Source: CAZOWL01 sp964583605 (GTDB lineage Bacteria > Pseudomonadota > Gammaproteobacteria > Chromatiales > Chromatiaceae). Taken from it: a DNA stretch of 56,323 nucleotides. Below the pieces are notes generated by a model. It was not told the origin of the DNA. It worked only from the letters and a program-made list of their open reading frames with translations, and did not search any database. Where the stretch lies: positions 1 through 56,323 of the forward strand of contig CAZOWL010000016.1 in the NCBI GenBank assembly GCA_964583605.1. The letters run 5' to 3'. Both the position numbers and the translations under genes were made by a program. Shown piece by piece: positions 8,185-17,048 of this stretch. Position 1 is the stretch's first letter. Each line of letters begins with the position of its first letter.

Positions 8185-10134
8185 ATGGGTGGCCTACTTT
8201 TTGACGCCTTTATCTACCTCTGCGCTGCCGTAGTCGCCGTACCGATCGCCAACCGCCTCGGCCTTGGCTCCGTGCTCGGGTATCTGATTGCAGGCATCGT
8301 CATTGGACCGGGGCTCGGCCTGGTCGGGGCGGAGACGCGAGATCTCCAGCATTTCGCTGAGCTCGGTGTGGTCATGATGCTGTTCCTCGTGGGGTTGGAG
8401 CTGGAGCCTCGGAGCCTATGGCGGATGCGCGGGCGGCTGTTTGGGCTCGGTGGCCTACAGGTGGGCACCACGGCGGCCCTCATCGCGCTAGGTGCGCTGG
8501 CCCTGGGCCTGGAATGGCGGCTCGCGCTCGCGGTTGGTCTGATCTTGTCGTTGTCGTCGACCGCGATCGTGCTCCAGTCGCTGAACGAGAAGGGTCTGAT
8601 GCGAACCGAAGGCGGTCAGTCGAGCTTCTCGGTGCTGCTGTTCCAGGACATCGCCGTGATCCCGATACTGGCCCTGATGCCGCTGTTGGCCATCCCCGAG
8701 CTCGCAGGATCGGGGGTTGAGCTGACACCCGCTGGGTCGGGTGCCGATCTCCACGACAGTGGAGACCATCGCGGGGCCGAGCATCACGAGGCGATGAGCC
8801 TCGTTGACGGACTGCCCGGTTGGGCCCATGCGCTCGTCGTACTGGGCGCTGTTGCCGCCGTGCTGCTCGGCGGGCATTTCCTCTCTCGGCCGTTGTTTCG
8901 CTTCATCGCCGAATCGCGGCTTCGCGAGATCTTCACGGCAGCGGCGCTGCTCCTGGTGATTGGCATCGCGCTGCTGATGACGCTGGTCGGTCTGTCACCG
9001 GCGCTGGGCACCTTCTTGGCCGGCGTCGTCCTGGCCGACAGCGAATTCCGCCATGAGCTCGAGTCCGACATCGAGCCATTCAAAGGCCTCTTGCTGGGGC
9101 TCTTCTTCATCACTGTTGGGGCCGGGATCGATTTCGGCCTGCTGTTCGACGATCTTCTCGGCATCATCGGGCTGACGCTAGCGGTGATGCTGCTCAAGGG
9201 GCTCGTCCTGTCTCGCCTCGCGCACGCGTTCGGGCTCAAGAGCGGCAACCGCTGGTTGTTCACGCTGTCGTTGGCCCAGGCCGGGGAATTTGGTTTCGTG
9301 CTGTTGAGCTTTGCGTTGCAGAACGGCGTCGTGCCGGAGGAGCTCGCCAAGATGCTGTCGCTCGTGATCGCGCTGTCGATGCTGCTGACGCCGGCGCTCT
9401 TCATTGTGTACGAGCGCAGGATCGTGCCCCGGCTGGACCGCCGCGACGGGCAGGAGCCTGATCAAATCGACGAGCACGGGCCGGTCATCATCGCCGGAAT
9501 TGGTCGATTCGGTCAGATCATCAATCGGTTATTAATCGCGAGTGGGGTGCGCACTGTGGTGCTCGATCACGAGGCGTCGCAGATCGAGATGCTGCGCGGA
9601 GTCGGCATCAAGAGCTATTACGGCGATGCAACCCGGCCGGACCTGCTGCGCACGGCCGGTATCGCGGAGGCGAGTCTGTTGATCTGCGCGATCGACGACC
9701 GCGACCGGGCCGTCGAGCTGGTCGAGCATGTGCGCCGCAGCTATCCGCAGGTACGGATCCTTGCCCGTGCCTTCGACGTGAGCCACCAGTATTTATTGCA
9801 GCAGGCCGGCGCGGACCTCGCCGTGCGCGAGCTGTTCGATGCCTCGCTGCAGGTTGGCGCCGAGGCGTTGCGCCACCTCGGCATCCATCCTTTCAAGGTC
9901 CGCAAGATGGCCCACGCGTTCCGCCAGCATGACGAGCAAGGTCTGGAGCAGATCTACGCCCTATGGGACGAAAACCCCGATGTTGCACGCAACAAGGCCT
10001 TTCTCGCCCGCATTGTAGAGCGAACAGCTCTGCTCACCGAGATGATGGAGGCCGACCGCATGCAGTTGCACGATCGGACCGAGCGGGGTTGGACGCCACC
10101 ACCGAAAGACTACACGAAGGAGCCGGACACCTGA
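8185..10134 (+). CDS. Kef-type (CPA2) cation:proton antiporter with TrkA-N domain
   Basis: 649-residue inner-membrane protein. Residues 1-400 form the Na+/H+-exchanger-type transporter with about 12 hydrophobic segments. From residue 433 the Rossmann motif IIAGIGRFGQI starts a TrkA-N (RCK) domain that binds NAD(H)-type ligands and gates transport, as in KefB/KefC. An unusual histidine- and acid-rich loop (LHDSGDHRGAEHHEAM, about residues 190-206) interrupts the transporter between membrane segments. The likely role is potassium efflux and pH protection. It starts 28 bp after pssA on the same strand and may be co-transcribed. No KefF/KefG-like partner is adjacent, so it is not named kefB or kefC. 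Confidence 0.9.
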   Translation: MGGLLFDAFIYLCAAVVAVPIANRLGLGSVLGYLIAGIVIGPGLGLVGAETRDLQHFAELGVVMMLFLVGLELEPRSLWRMRGRLFGLGGLQVGTTAALIALGALALGLEWRLALAVGLILSLSSTAIVLQSLNEKGLMRTEGGQSSFSVLLFQDIAVIPILALMPLLAIPELAGSGVELTPAGSGADLHDSGDHRGAEHHEAMSLVDGLPGWAHALVVLGAVAAVLLGGHFLSRPLFRFIAESRLREIFTAAALLLVIGIALLMTLVGLSPALGTFLAGVVLADSEFRHELESDIEPFKGLLLGLFFITVGAGIDFGLLFDDLLGIIGLTLAVMLLKGLVLSRLAHAFGLKSGNRWLFTLSLAQAGEFGFVLLSFALQNGVVPEELAKMLSLVIALSMLLTPALFIVYERRIVPRLDRRDGQEPDQIDEHGPVIIAGIGRFGQIINRLLIASGVRTVVLDHEASQIEMLRGVGIKSYYGDATRPDLLRTAGIAEASLLICAIDDRDRAVELVEHVRRSYPQVRILARAFDVSHQYLLQQAGADLAVRELFDASLQVGAEALRHLGIHPFKVRKMAHAFRQHDEQGLEQIYALWDENPDVARNKAFLARIVERTALLTEMMEADRMQLHDRTERGWTPPPKDYTKEPDT

Positions 10135-10183
10135 GGAATGATTGAAGGCGGAGGCCCCTCTTCAGGGTCAGTGATGCGCAAGA

Positions 10184-10651
10184 CTACGCCTGAGACGAGT
10201 TGGCGTAAGCCTGGGCTTGGCTCTTCATTTTACCGACGATCGCGTACACGCCGACGTGCCGGTTTGGGCTGAGATGATCTTCGAGGCGGAGTCCGGTGAA
10301 CAAGGCGTCGACATCGAGGTTCTGGATCTCCGCCGGAGTCTTGGCGGAGAACAGCTCGACGAGCAGGGCAACGACTCCCTTGATGATGGCCGTGTCGCAG
10401 TCTCCCGTGTAGCGCAGACGACTTGGATCCGCGTCGCTCGGCCAGGCCGCCGTGTGGACGATGCTCATGCACTCCTTCACGCGGTTCTGCTCCTGCTTAT
10501 CGGCCGCGGCCATGGGTGGCATCCGCTCGCCTAGCTCGACGAGGTATTGGTAGCGTTGATCCCAGTCGCCGAGTAGCTCGAACGTGTCGATGATCTCTTC
10601 CATCTGGCGCTTGGCGCCAAGATCGGCCTCGGTACGGGCGTCGTCAGGCAT
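10184..10651 (-). CDS. sufE: SufE-type cysteine desulfurase activator
   Basis: SufE family protein of about 155 residues. SufE accepts sulfane sulfur from a cysteine desulfurase and passes it on for Fe-S cluster assembly. Recognisable parts are the N-terminal helix region (IIDTFELLGDWDQRYQYLVELGE), the segment KECMSIVHTAAW carrying the sulfur-accepting cysteine, and the C-terminal block GLRLEDHLSPNRHVG. The frame opens at 10711, but the pair of ATG codons at 10654/10651 follows GAGGGGAA and gives the normal family N-terminus. It is the last gene of a small minus-strand group with the IscA-type carrier, which supports a role in Fe-S biogenesis, plausibly also serving the Fe-S-rich hydrogenase. 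Confidence 0.9.
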   Translation of the reverse strand: MPDDARTEADLGAKRQMEEIIDTFELLGDWDQRYQYLVELGERMPPMAAADKQEQNRVKECMSIVHTAAWPSDADPSRLRYTGDCDTAIIKGVVALLVELFSAKTPAEIQNLDVDALFTGLRLEDHLSPNRHVGVYAIVGKMKSQAQAYANSSQA

Positions 10652-10686
10652 CATTTCCCCTCTGTCGCGTGCGGCCTCGGCGAGGG

Positions 10687-11013
10687 CTAGACGTTGAAGG
10701 ATTCTCCGCACCCGCAGGCGTCTTTCACGTTTGGGTTCCGGAATTCGAAGCCTTGGTTTAGCAGACTCGAGCGCACGAAGTCGATCTCCATGCCATCGAT
10801 CCGCGGCAGGCTGATGGGGTCGACGACAATCTTCACGCCATGGCTCTCGAAGACGGCGTCTTCGCCGCCGACGTCATCGGCGTAATCAACCTCATAGGCG
10901 AATCCGCTGCAGCCCGACTTCTTGGTGCCGACCCGCAGGCCGACGCCCTGACCCCGTTTCGCGATCATGCCGGAAACATGGCGCGCAGCGGCTTCGGTCA
11001 AGGTAATGGCCAT
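10687..11013 (-). CDS. A-type Fe-S carrier (IscA/SufA family)
   Basis: 108-residue A-type carrier for Fe-S clusters. The three conserved cysteines are visible: one in KKSGCSGFAY and two in the C-terminal motif CGCGESF. The start ATG at 11013 is preceded by GGAGGAGG. The open frame runs upstream to 11274, but that extension translates repeat copy 3 (LTPTLSQRARE) and is spurious. The stop is 36 bp before the sufE-like start, so the two are probably co-transcribed. Telling IscA from SufA would need a tree. Confidence 0.92.
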   Translation of the reverse strand: MAITLTEAAARHVSGMIAKRGQGVGLRVGTKKSGCSGFAYEVDYADDVGGEDAVFESHGVKIVVDPISLPRIDGMEIDFVRSSLLNQGFEFRNPNVKDACGCGESFNV

Positions 11014-11156
11014 TCTGCCTCCTCCGATTGCGACGCGAACATTGACCCAACCTTCGCCGTCGATATAGCCGTTGGTGGCGGGTTTTTCAACCTGAGAGCG
11101 GTCGATGGCCGTTATCGAGCCCGTGGGGCCAAGCGGCGCAAGCCCGGCGCCCTTGG

Positions 11157-11283
11157 TTACTATGAAATTCGCGAAGCACGGTCGCTCCCTCGCCCTCTGG
11201 GAGAGGGTTGGGGTGAGGGAACGATCAGGGGCGAGGCGACATTTCATCGTCCGGGGTGGGTCGGCTCGCCCCATGATCGTCAG
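11157..11283 (+). repeat. Dispersed 128-bp repeat, copy 3
   Basis: Full-length orientation-A copy. It starts TTACTATGAAATTCGCG and ends CCCATGATCGTCAG. Its last bases provide the TGA stop codon (read on the minus strand, 11280-11282) of the LON-domain gene. On the other side, translation of the copy gives a false 87-residue extension to the Fe-S carrier frame. It separates the LON-domain gene from the Fe-S carrier gene. Confidence 0.9.
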
Positions 11284-11942
11284 TGGCGATGCTCGGCCGA
11301 CTCCATGCTTGCCGCCGAGGCCATGTCCATCAGACCGCGCATCAACTGGGCGCGATCTCCGAGCCCCAAGGTTTCGATCAGGGCCTGCTTGTCTTCCGGC
11401 TCCAGCGGTAGATGCGCACAGAGTAGGTTGACCAGGTCGCGACGCGGCATCTTCTTGACATCGTCCCAGGGGATCTCGACCTGACGCAGGCTGCAGTAGG
11501 CACGCAGCGAGCTCAGGAAGCCATCGAGATCGCCCATGTTGTCGTCATCTTCGTGATAATCGGCGACGAAGCGCCCCCAGTCGGGCTGAACGACGCGGTA
11601 GCCGCGGCGTGGGTCGAGCTCGCGTTGGACCTGAAAACGGCAGACGCCGGTCAGGACTAGGACGATGCGCCCGTCGTTGGTCTCGCTGTAAGAGGTGATT
11701 CTTCCAGCGCAGCCGACCCGATGGATCTCCGGAGTCTCATCGACTAAGGTCTCGCTGCGTGGCTGGATCATGCCAATGAGGCGTGTCCCGGCCAGTGCGT
11801 CGTTGACCATGTTCAAATAGCGTGGCTCGAAGATGTTCAGAGGCAGTTGAACACCCGGCATCACGACGGCGCCGGCGAGCGGAAAGATCGCTAGCTCCGA
11901 GGGCAGATCGTTGAAATTTGGCATGAAAGGGTTGCGAGTCAT
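11280..11942 (-). CDS. LON substrate-binding-domain protein (stand-alone Lon N-domain)
   Basis: 220-residue protein with the LON N-terminal fold (PF02190 type) and no AAA or protease domain. The sequence LAIFPLAGAVVMPGVQLPLNIFEPRY and the later GRITSYSETNDGRIVLVLTG are typical of this small family, widespread in proteobacteria, whose biochemical role is not settled. The start ATG at 11942 (MTRNPFMPNFNDLP) is chosen; a second ATG six codons later fits homologues too. The longer open frame up to 12116 only translates repeat copy 4. The stop codon lies inside the end of repeat copy 3, so the extreme C-terminus may have been altered when that copy arrived. Confidence 0.87.
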   Translation of the reverse strand: MTRNPFMPNFNDLPSELAIFPLAGAVVMPGVQLPLNIFEPRYLNMVNDALAGTRLIGMIQPRSETLVDETPEIHRVGCAGRITSYSETNDGRIVLVLTGVCRFQVQRELDPRRGYRVVQPDWGRFVADYHEDDDNMGDLDGFLSSLRAYCSLRQVEIPWDDVKKMPRRDLVNLLCAHLPLEPEDKQALIETLGLGDRAQLMRGLMDMASAASMESAEHRH

Positions 11943-11961
11943 CGGGAGCTCCGGGCACACC

Positions 11962-12089
11962 TTACAATGAAATCCGCGCAGCACCTTCACGCCCTCGCCT
12001 TCTGGGAGAGGGTTGGGGTGAGGTAACGACAAGGGGCGAGTCGACCTTTCATCATCCGGGGTGGCTCGCCTCGCCCCATGATCGTTAGC
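11962..12089 (+). repeat. Dispersed 128-bp repeat, copy 4
   Basis: Orientation-A copy with several substitutions (CTTACAATGAAATCCGCG at the left, GGTAACGACAAGGGGCGAG in the arm). It lies in the divergent interval between the LON-domain gene and the LpxH-like gene, about 20 bp upstream of the former. Promoters for both genes would have to share the space around it. Confidence 0.88.
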
Positions 12090-12347
12090 GCGGTGCCGAC
12101 TGCTGGTGGCCTGCATGGTCAGACGTTAGCGATTAGGCGCACCTCCAAACATGGGGTAACCGTACGCCTTTACCAGGTCGTTGATGCGATCGTGCGAGTG
12201 GAATTGAGGCGGGCATCATTGATGACAAACAGGGATGCGCAGGTTGCGGACAAACGTCCGTTTTGATGTCAATTCATCGCATCTTCACGGGATCTCAACG
12301 AGGATGCAACAAACATCCGAGACCATAGCGCGGATTCTCAATGAGGG

Positions 12348-13169
12348 ATGATGGCTATGACCCGGATAGAACGTCTTTATCCACTTCGCTACCGGAGCAT
12401 CTGGATCTCGGACATCCATCTGGGATCTCGCGGCTGCCAGGCCGATTTCCTACTCGATTTCCTCCAATCAACCGAGTGCAAGCACCTCTATCTCGTCGGC
12501 GACATCGTAGATGTGTGGGCGATGCAGGGCCGGATCTACTGGCCAGAGGCGCACAACAGGCTGCTGCGCGCATTGCTCGACAAGGCCCGCACCGGAACGA
12601 AGGTCGTCTATATCCCCGGCAATCACGACGAGGTCTTTCGAGGCCACATCGGCACCGAGTTCGGCAATGTCGCGGTCCGTGATGAGCTTGTGCACACGAC
12701 TAACGATGGCCGGCGTTTTCTAATCACGCATGGGGACAGATTCGATCGCGTGGTTCAGAGTGGCCGTTGGCTGGCCAAGCTGGGCTCGCGCACCTACGAC
12801 CTGCTGCTAGTCGCCAACAGCTGGGTCAACGACATCCGCCGTTACCTCGGTCTCGAGTATTGGTCGCTTGCGGCCTACCTGAAGCACAAGGTCAAGAACG
12901 CGGTCAACTACATCGGCAACTATGAGCAGGTCGTTGCCGACGAGGCGCGGCGGCAGCGGCTGGACGGGATGATCTGCGGCCATATCCACCATGCCGAGAT
13001 GCGCAAGATCGAGGGCGTGCTCTACTGCAACTGCGGAGACTGGGTGGAGAGCTGTACCGCGCTCGTCGAGCGTCACGATGGAGGGCTCGAGCTGCTGCGC
13101 TGGACGGATGCCGCCCAGGTTTCCCTCTCGGCATGGGAGCCGGCCGAGCCTCTGGCCCAGGCGAGCTAA
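12348..13169 (+). CDS. LpxH-like UDP-2,3-diacylglucosamine diphosphatase family phosphatase
   Basis: 273-residue calcineurin-like metallophosphoesterase of the LpxH/COG2908 type. LpxH hydrolyses UDP-2,3-diacylglucosamine to lipid X in lipid A synthesis. The metal-binding motifs are in order: ISDIHLGSRG, LVGDIVDVW, PGNHDEVF, ITHGDRFD and CGHIHHAEM. It is longer than E. coli LpxH by about 30 residues and closer to the paralogous family found beside glycosyltransferases, so lipid A specificity is not certain. ATG codons occur at 12348, 12351 and 12357; the first follows TGAGGG. The stop codon TAA at 13167-13169 is provided by the end of repeat copy 5. Confidence 0.88.
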   Translation: MMAMTRIERLYPLRYRSIWISDIHLGSRGCQADFLLDFLQSTECKHLYLVGDIVDVWAMQGRIYWPEAHNRLLRALLDKARTGTKVVYIPGNHDEVFRGHIGTEFGNVAVRDELVHTTNDGRRFLITHGDRFDRVVQSGRWLAKLGSRTYDLLLVANSWVNDIRRYLGLEYWSLAAYLKHKVKNAVNYIGNYEQVVADEARRQRLDGMICGHIHHAEMRKIEGVLYCNCGDWVESCTALVERHDGGLELLRWTDAAQVSLSAWEPAEPLAQAS

Positions 13170-13292
13170 CCATCATGGGGCGAGCCGAGCCATCCCGGAC
13201 CATGATATGTCGCCTCGCCCCTGATCGTTCCCTCACCCCAACCCCCTCCCAGGGGGCGAGGGGGCGAATGTGCTTCGCGAATTTCATAGTAA
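13165..13292 (-). repeat. Dispersed 128-bp repeat, copy 5
   Basis: Orientation-B copy, starting GCTAACCATCATGGGGCGAG and ending ATTTCATAGTAA. Its first bases, GCTAAC, overlap the end of the LpxH-like gene and contain its TAA stop codon. This shows that the element ended up flush against, or within, the coding sequence. Confidence 0.9.
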
Positions 13293-13511
13293 GGGCGTTG
13301 CCGCTCATCGGGCGAAGTCCCGGCTCCCTGATCGCAGGCAAGGATCGCACCCAAGCTCCTATCAACGCTGCAGCGGGCGCCATGGTAACTTAGGCGCATG
13401 TCTAGTCGTGAGACTGAGGCGCCGTCGAGCGGCCCCTGATCTCCGTTTTTTGCCGAGTTACCGAGCGCCTCGAAGGAGCAATCGGTCGGCTGGCCTGTAT
13501 GGCTCGTCTCT

Positions 13512-15050
13512 ATGTCCGCTGCACCCCGTTCTCGTCCTGCTGCTCGAATCACGCCTGCGCTCGCCACCTGGCTGGCTCCCGCCCTGGCCGCGCTCGCCGG
13601 CGCACTGGCGGTGCTCGCCTTCGCCCCCTTCTCGTGGTTTCCGCTTGCCATCGTCGCCGTGGCGGTCTTCTATCAGACGCTGCGTGGGCGCTCGGCTGTC
13701 GGCGCCTTCGTCGTCGGCTGGGGCTTCGGCGCGGGTCTGATGGGCTTCGGCGTGTTCTGGATCCGCATCAGCATGAACGAGTTCGGCAACATGGATGCGG
13801 CCGTTGCCAATCTGCTGGCGGCGCTCTTCATTGCCTTCATGGCTTGCTTCTATGGCCTGGCCGGCTGGCTGATCCAGCGTTTCGCGCGCGGCCCCGATTG
13901 GGTCGGTCCGTTGCTGGTGCTGCCGGGTGTCTGGGTTCTGGTCGAGTGGCTGCGCGGCTGGTTCCTGACGGGCTTTCCATGGCTGGCGATAGGCTATTCG
14001 CAGATCGACTCGCCGTTGGCTGGATTTGCGCCCGTTGCTGGCGTGTACGGAGTGAGCCTCGCCGCGGCGCTTGGGGCGGGTTTGCTGTGGGGCATGTTCC
14101 ACTGGCCCGGACGGGGCCGCGTCGGTGCCGGTGTGGGCTTGGCGGCGGTGTTTCTCGTCGGCGCGGCTCTCGGTCAGGTCCCCTGGACCTCGCCGGCAGG
14201 TCCGCCGCTGCGTGCGAGTGTCCTGCAGGCAAATATTCCGCAGGCGATGAAGTGGGAAGAGAGCGCCCGCGTGCCGACGGTACAAGCCTATCTCGAGATG
14301 ACCCGCGAGAATCTCGACAGCGATGTGCTGGTCTGGCCGGAGACGGCGCTGCCCGATTTCCTCCACCGCTTGACGGAGCCCTTGATCGATCCCTTGTCCG
14401 ATAGGCTGAAGGAAGTGGGGGCCGGGCTGGTCTTTGGGATTCCCGTGCTGGACGAGCATGATCGCTCTTACTACAACGCGGTGGTCAGCATCGGCGCCGG
14501 CGAAGGACACTACTACAAGCGCCACCTGGTGCCCTTCGGGGAGTTCCTGCCGTTCCGTTCTTGGCTGGGCCCGATCGTCGAGTGGTTCGAGGTGCCGATG
14601 TCGGATTTTAGCCGCGGCCGTATGGATCGCCCGCTCGTCCAGGTGAATGGCTACGCGGTCGGGGTGTCCATCTGCTACGAAGATGCCTTTCCTGCCGAGG
14701 TCGTTCAGGCCCTCCCGGAAGCCCGATACCTGATCAACGTCAGCAACGATGCCTGGTTCGGCGACTCGCTGGCGCCGCATCAGCATCTGCAGATCGCGCG
14801 GATGCGGGCCCTAGAGAATGCTCGCTTCCTGTTGCGGGCAACCAACACCGGCATCTCGGCGATCGTCGATCCCCGTGGACGCGTCCTGGGCGTTGTGCCG
14901 GCCTTCGAGCGCGGGGTGTTTACGGCCGACATCGAGCCCCGCGAGGGGGCGACGCCCTTCGTCCGCTTCGGTAACGCGCTGGCGATCGGTCTGGCCGCCC
15001 TGCTGGTTCTGGCCGCTGCGGGTCTCTCGCGGCCACGGCGAGGGCACTGA
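13512..15050 (+). CDS. lnt: Apolipoprotein N-acyltransferase
   Basis: 512-residue inner-membrane enzyme that adds the third acyl chain to the N-terminus of lipoproteins. The N-terminal 220 residues contain about seven membrane segments, and the rest is a nitrilase-like periplasmic domain. All three catalytic residues are visible: Glu277 in WPETALP, Lys336 in YYKRHLVPFGEF and Cys388 in SICYEDAFP. A final membrane segment lies near residues 490-506. The length matches the family. The ATG at 13512 starts MSAAPRSRPAAR. The usual neighbour, the CorC-type gene, is absent; the upstream neighbour is repeat copy 5 and the LpxH-like gene. Confidence 0.96.
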   Translation: MSAAPRSRPAARITPALATWLAPALAALAGALAVLAFAPFSWFPLAIVAVAVFYQTLRGRSAVGAFVVGWGFGAGLMGFGVFWIRISMNEFGNMDAAVANLLAALFIAFMACFYGLAGWLIQRFARGPDWVGPLLVLPGVWVLVEWLRGWFLTGFPWLAIGYSQIDSPLAGFAPVAGVYGVSLAAALGAGLLWGMFHWPGRGRVGAGVGLAAVFLVGAALGQVPWTSPAGPPLRASVLQANIPQAMKWEESARVPTVQAYLEMTRENLDSDVLVWPETALPDFLHRLTEPLIDPLSDRLKEVGAGLVFGIPVLDEHDRSYYNAVVSIGAGEGHYYKRHLVPFGEFLPFRSWLGPIVEWFEVPMSDFSRGRMDRPLVQVNGYAVGVSICYEDAFPAEVVQALPEARYLINVSNDAWFGDSLAPHQHLQIARMRALENARFLLRATNTGISAIVDPRGRVLGVVPAFERGVFTADIEPREGATPFVRFGNALAIGLAALLVLAAAGLSRPRRGH

Positions 15051-15130
15051 GTCCTACCCGAGAGATTGTCGCCTTTTGGCCTGCCCACCCGGTATCATGG
15101 CCGCTTGACTAGCCACATCGGGGTGTCGCC

Positions 15131-15649
15131 TTGCAGGCGCTGATCTTCTTTTTCTTCGACCTGTGCCTCCTGCGGCGGGCGCCGCAAGACCTGCCGGCCT
15201 CGGACGCCGTATTCACGCTGGCAGCGGTCGCGAGTCTCTTGGTCGGCGTCCTCGTCTCGCTGGTCGACGGCCAGTCCCTACTCATTGGCGCGATCCAGAG
15301 CCTAGCGCAGTTGGTGCTGCTGCTGGCCATACTCCATTTTGGCCTCAAGATGATGCGGCTACGTGGCCGTTTCCTGCAGTCGGCGACCGCACTCCTCGGC
15401 ACAGGGGTGTTGCTGAGCCTCCTCGCGCTGGTGCCGATCAGCCTCTCGCCCGGCGAAACGAGCGGCGAGGGTCTATCGCTCGCCGCGCTGAGCATGCTGT
15501 TGCTGTTCGCCTGGAGCATCCTGGTGGCCGGTCACATCTTGCGTCACACGCTGGGTGTGACGTTCGGCCAGGGCGTTGCGATCGCAGTGCTGTATGACCT
15601 CCTGTCGTTCTCGCTGTTCCTGCTCGGCAGTCAGTTGCTGGCAAGCTGA
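15131..15649 (+). CDS. Small polytopic membrane protein of unknown function
   Basis: 172-residue very hydrophobic protein with four or five predicted membrane segments: about residues 26-44, 50-68, 84-102, 118-138 and 150-170. No catalytic motif was recognised. The frame opens with TTG at 15131; no better ATG exists nearby and the translation is strongly membrane-like from the first residues. It ends two bases before the GTG start of mpl, so it is probably translated together with mpl and ubiX. Confidence 0.7.
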   Translation: MQALIFFFFDLCLLRRAPQDLPASDAVFTLAAVASLLVGVLVSLVDGQSLLIGAIQSLAQLVLLLAILHFGLKMMRLRGRFLQSATALLGTGVLLSLLALVPISLSPGETSGEGLSLAALSMLLLFAWSILVAGHILRHTLGVTFGQGVAIAVLYDLLSFSLFLLGSQLLAS

Positions 15650-15650
15650 C

Positions 15651-17048
15651 GTGCACCTGCATATCCTCGGTATCTGCGGGACCTTCATGGGCGGCGTGGC
15701 GATGCTGGCCCGTGCGCTGGGACACAGGGTTACCGGCTCGGATGCCAATGTCTACCCACCGATGAGCACGCAGCTCGAGGCGGCCGGCATCGACCTCGTC
15801 GAGGGCTACGCGGCCGATCAGTTGCAGCCAGCCCCCGATGTGATCGTCGTCGGCAACGCGATGAAGCGAGGCATCCCGGTTGTCGAGGCGATGCTAGATG
15901 AGGGCCTGAACTTCGTTTCCGGTCCCCAGTGGCTGCGCGAGCACCTGCTTGCCGGGCGCTGGGTGCTTGGTGTGGCCGGCACCCATGGCAAGACGACAAC
16001 GGCCAGCATGCTGGCCTGGGTGCTCGACGCGGCGGGGCTCGCACCCGGGTTCTTGATCGGCGGCATTCCGAGCGACTTCGGCCTTTCGGCGCGGCTCGGA
16101 GGAGGACGGTATTTCGTCGTCGAGGCGGATGAATATGACACGGCCTTCTTCGACAAGCGCTCGAAGTTTGTCCACTATGGCTCGAAGACGCTGGTCCTGA
16201 ACAATCTCGAGCTGGATCATGTGGATATATTCGATGATCTGGCGATGATTCAGCGCCAGTTTCACCACTTGGTGCGGACCGTGCCCGGCCGCGGTTTGAT
16301 CCTGCACCCCGCTGCGGACAAGGCGCTGGATGAGGTCCTGGCCATGGGCTGCTGGACACCGCGCGAGCGCTTCGGCGATGGCGGTGACTGGACCGCCGAG
16401 CTACTGGCCGACGACGGCTCTCGCTTTCTGGTGCGGTACCGTGGCGATGATCTGGGCATCGTGGATTGGCGACAGCTCGGCCTGCACAACGTCCACAATG
16501 CGCTCGCCGCCCTGGCGGCGGCGCACCACGCCGGCGTGGCGCCAGCGGTCGGCATCGCCGCCCTCAATCGATTTCGTGGCGTCAAGCGGCGCCTGGAGCG
16601 GCGCGGCGAGGTCGGCGGCGTCACCCTCTATGATGACTTCGCGCATCACCCGACTGCAATCGCGACGACCTTGGACGGCCTGCGCCAGCGCGTTGGCAGG
16701 CGCCGCATCCTCGCTGTCCTCGAGCCGCGCTCGAACACGATGCGACTTGGCGTGCACAATCGCGAGCTGCCGGCGTCATTGGCCGCGGCCGACCGCGTAT
16801 TCGTCTACGCACCAAAGGACCTTGATTGGGACGCCGCCGCGGTCCTCGCTGGGCTGGGCGATCGCTTGCAGGTCGCGCATCAGGTCGAGTCGCTCATCCT
16901 CCGAGTCGTTGCCGAGAGCTGCGCCGGCGATCAGATTCTAGTGATGAGCAATGGGGGCTTCGAAGGGATTCACGGGCGGCTGTTGGTCGCCCTGCAGGAG
17001 AAGGCTGCGGCCAGCGCCAAACCCGAATCGGAGCGAAGCCTTGGCTGA
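15651..17048 (+). CDS. mpl: UDP-N-acetylmuramate:L-alanyl-gamma-D-glutamyl-meso-diaminopimelate ligase
   Basis: 465-residue Mur ligase family enzyme for peptidoglycan recycling; it attaches the recovered tripeptide to UDP-MurNAc. The N-terminal domain begins LHILGICGTFMGGVAMLARA (nucleotide-sugar binding). The ATP site is GVAGTHGKTTTASM near residues 105-118, and VEADEYDTAFFDKRSKF and NNLELDHVDIF are diagnostic of Mpl. The GTG at 15651 is preferred to earlier codons in the open frame because the protein then starts exactly at the family N-terminus. Its end overlaps the ubiX start. Confidence 0.95.
   Translation: MHLHILGICGTFMGGVAMLARALGHRVTGSDANVYPPMSTQLEAAGIDLVEGYAADQLQPAPDVIVVGNAMKRGIPVVEAMLDEGLNFVSGPQWLREHLLAGRWVLGVAGTHGKTTTASMLAWVLDAAGLAPGFLIGGIPSDFGLSARLGGGRYFVVEADEYDTAFFDKRSKFVHYGSKTLVLNNLELDHVDIFDDLAMIQRQFHHLVRTVPGRGLILHPAADKALDEVLAMGCWTPRERFGDGGDWTAELLADDGSRFLVRYRGDDLGIVDWRQLGLHNVHNALAALAAAHHAGVAPAVGIAALNRFRGVKRRLERRGEVGGVTLYDDFAHHPTAIATTLDGLRQRVGRRRILAVLEPRSNTMRLGVHNRELPASLAAADRVFVYAPKDLDWDAAAVLAGLGDRLQVAHQVESLILRVVAESCAGDQILVMSNGGFEGIHGRLLVALQEKAAASAKPESERSLG

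Noticed and set aside
11013..11274. N-terminal extension of the IscA-type carrier
   Set aside because: The extension translates repeat copy 3; the GGAGGAGG site before 11013 marks the true start.
11942..12116. N-terminal extension of the LON-domain protein
   Set aside because: The added residues come from repeat copy 4 and do not belong to the LON fold.
12247..12264. Hairpin CGGAC-AAAC-GTCCG followed by TTTT as a terminator
   Set aside because: The stem is only five base pairs and it lies upstream of a gene start with no gene ending before it on the plus strand.
13458..14786. 442-codon open frame on the minus strand across lnt
   Set aside because: It is fully antisense to a well-supported lnt gene, and its translation is Arg/His/Gln-rich low complexity typical of shadow frames in GC-rich DNA.
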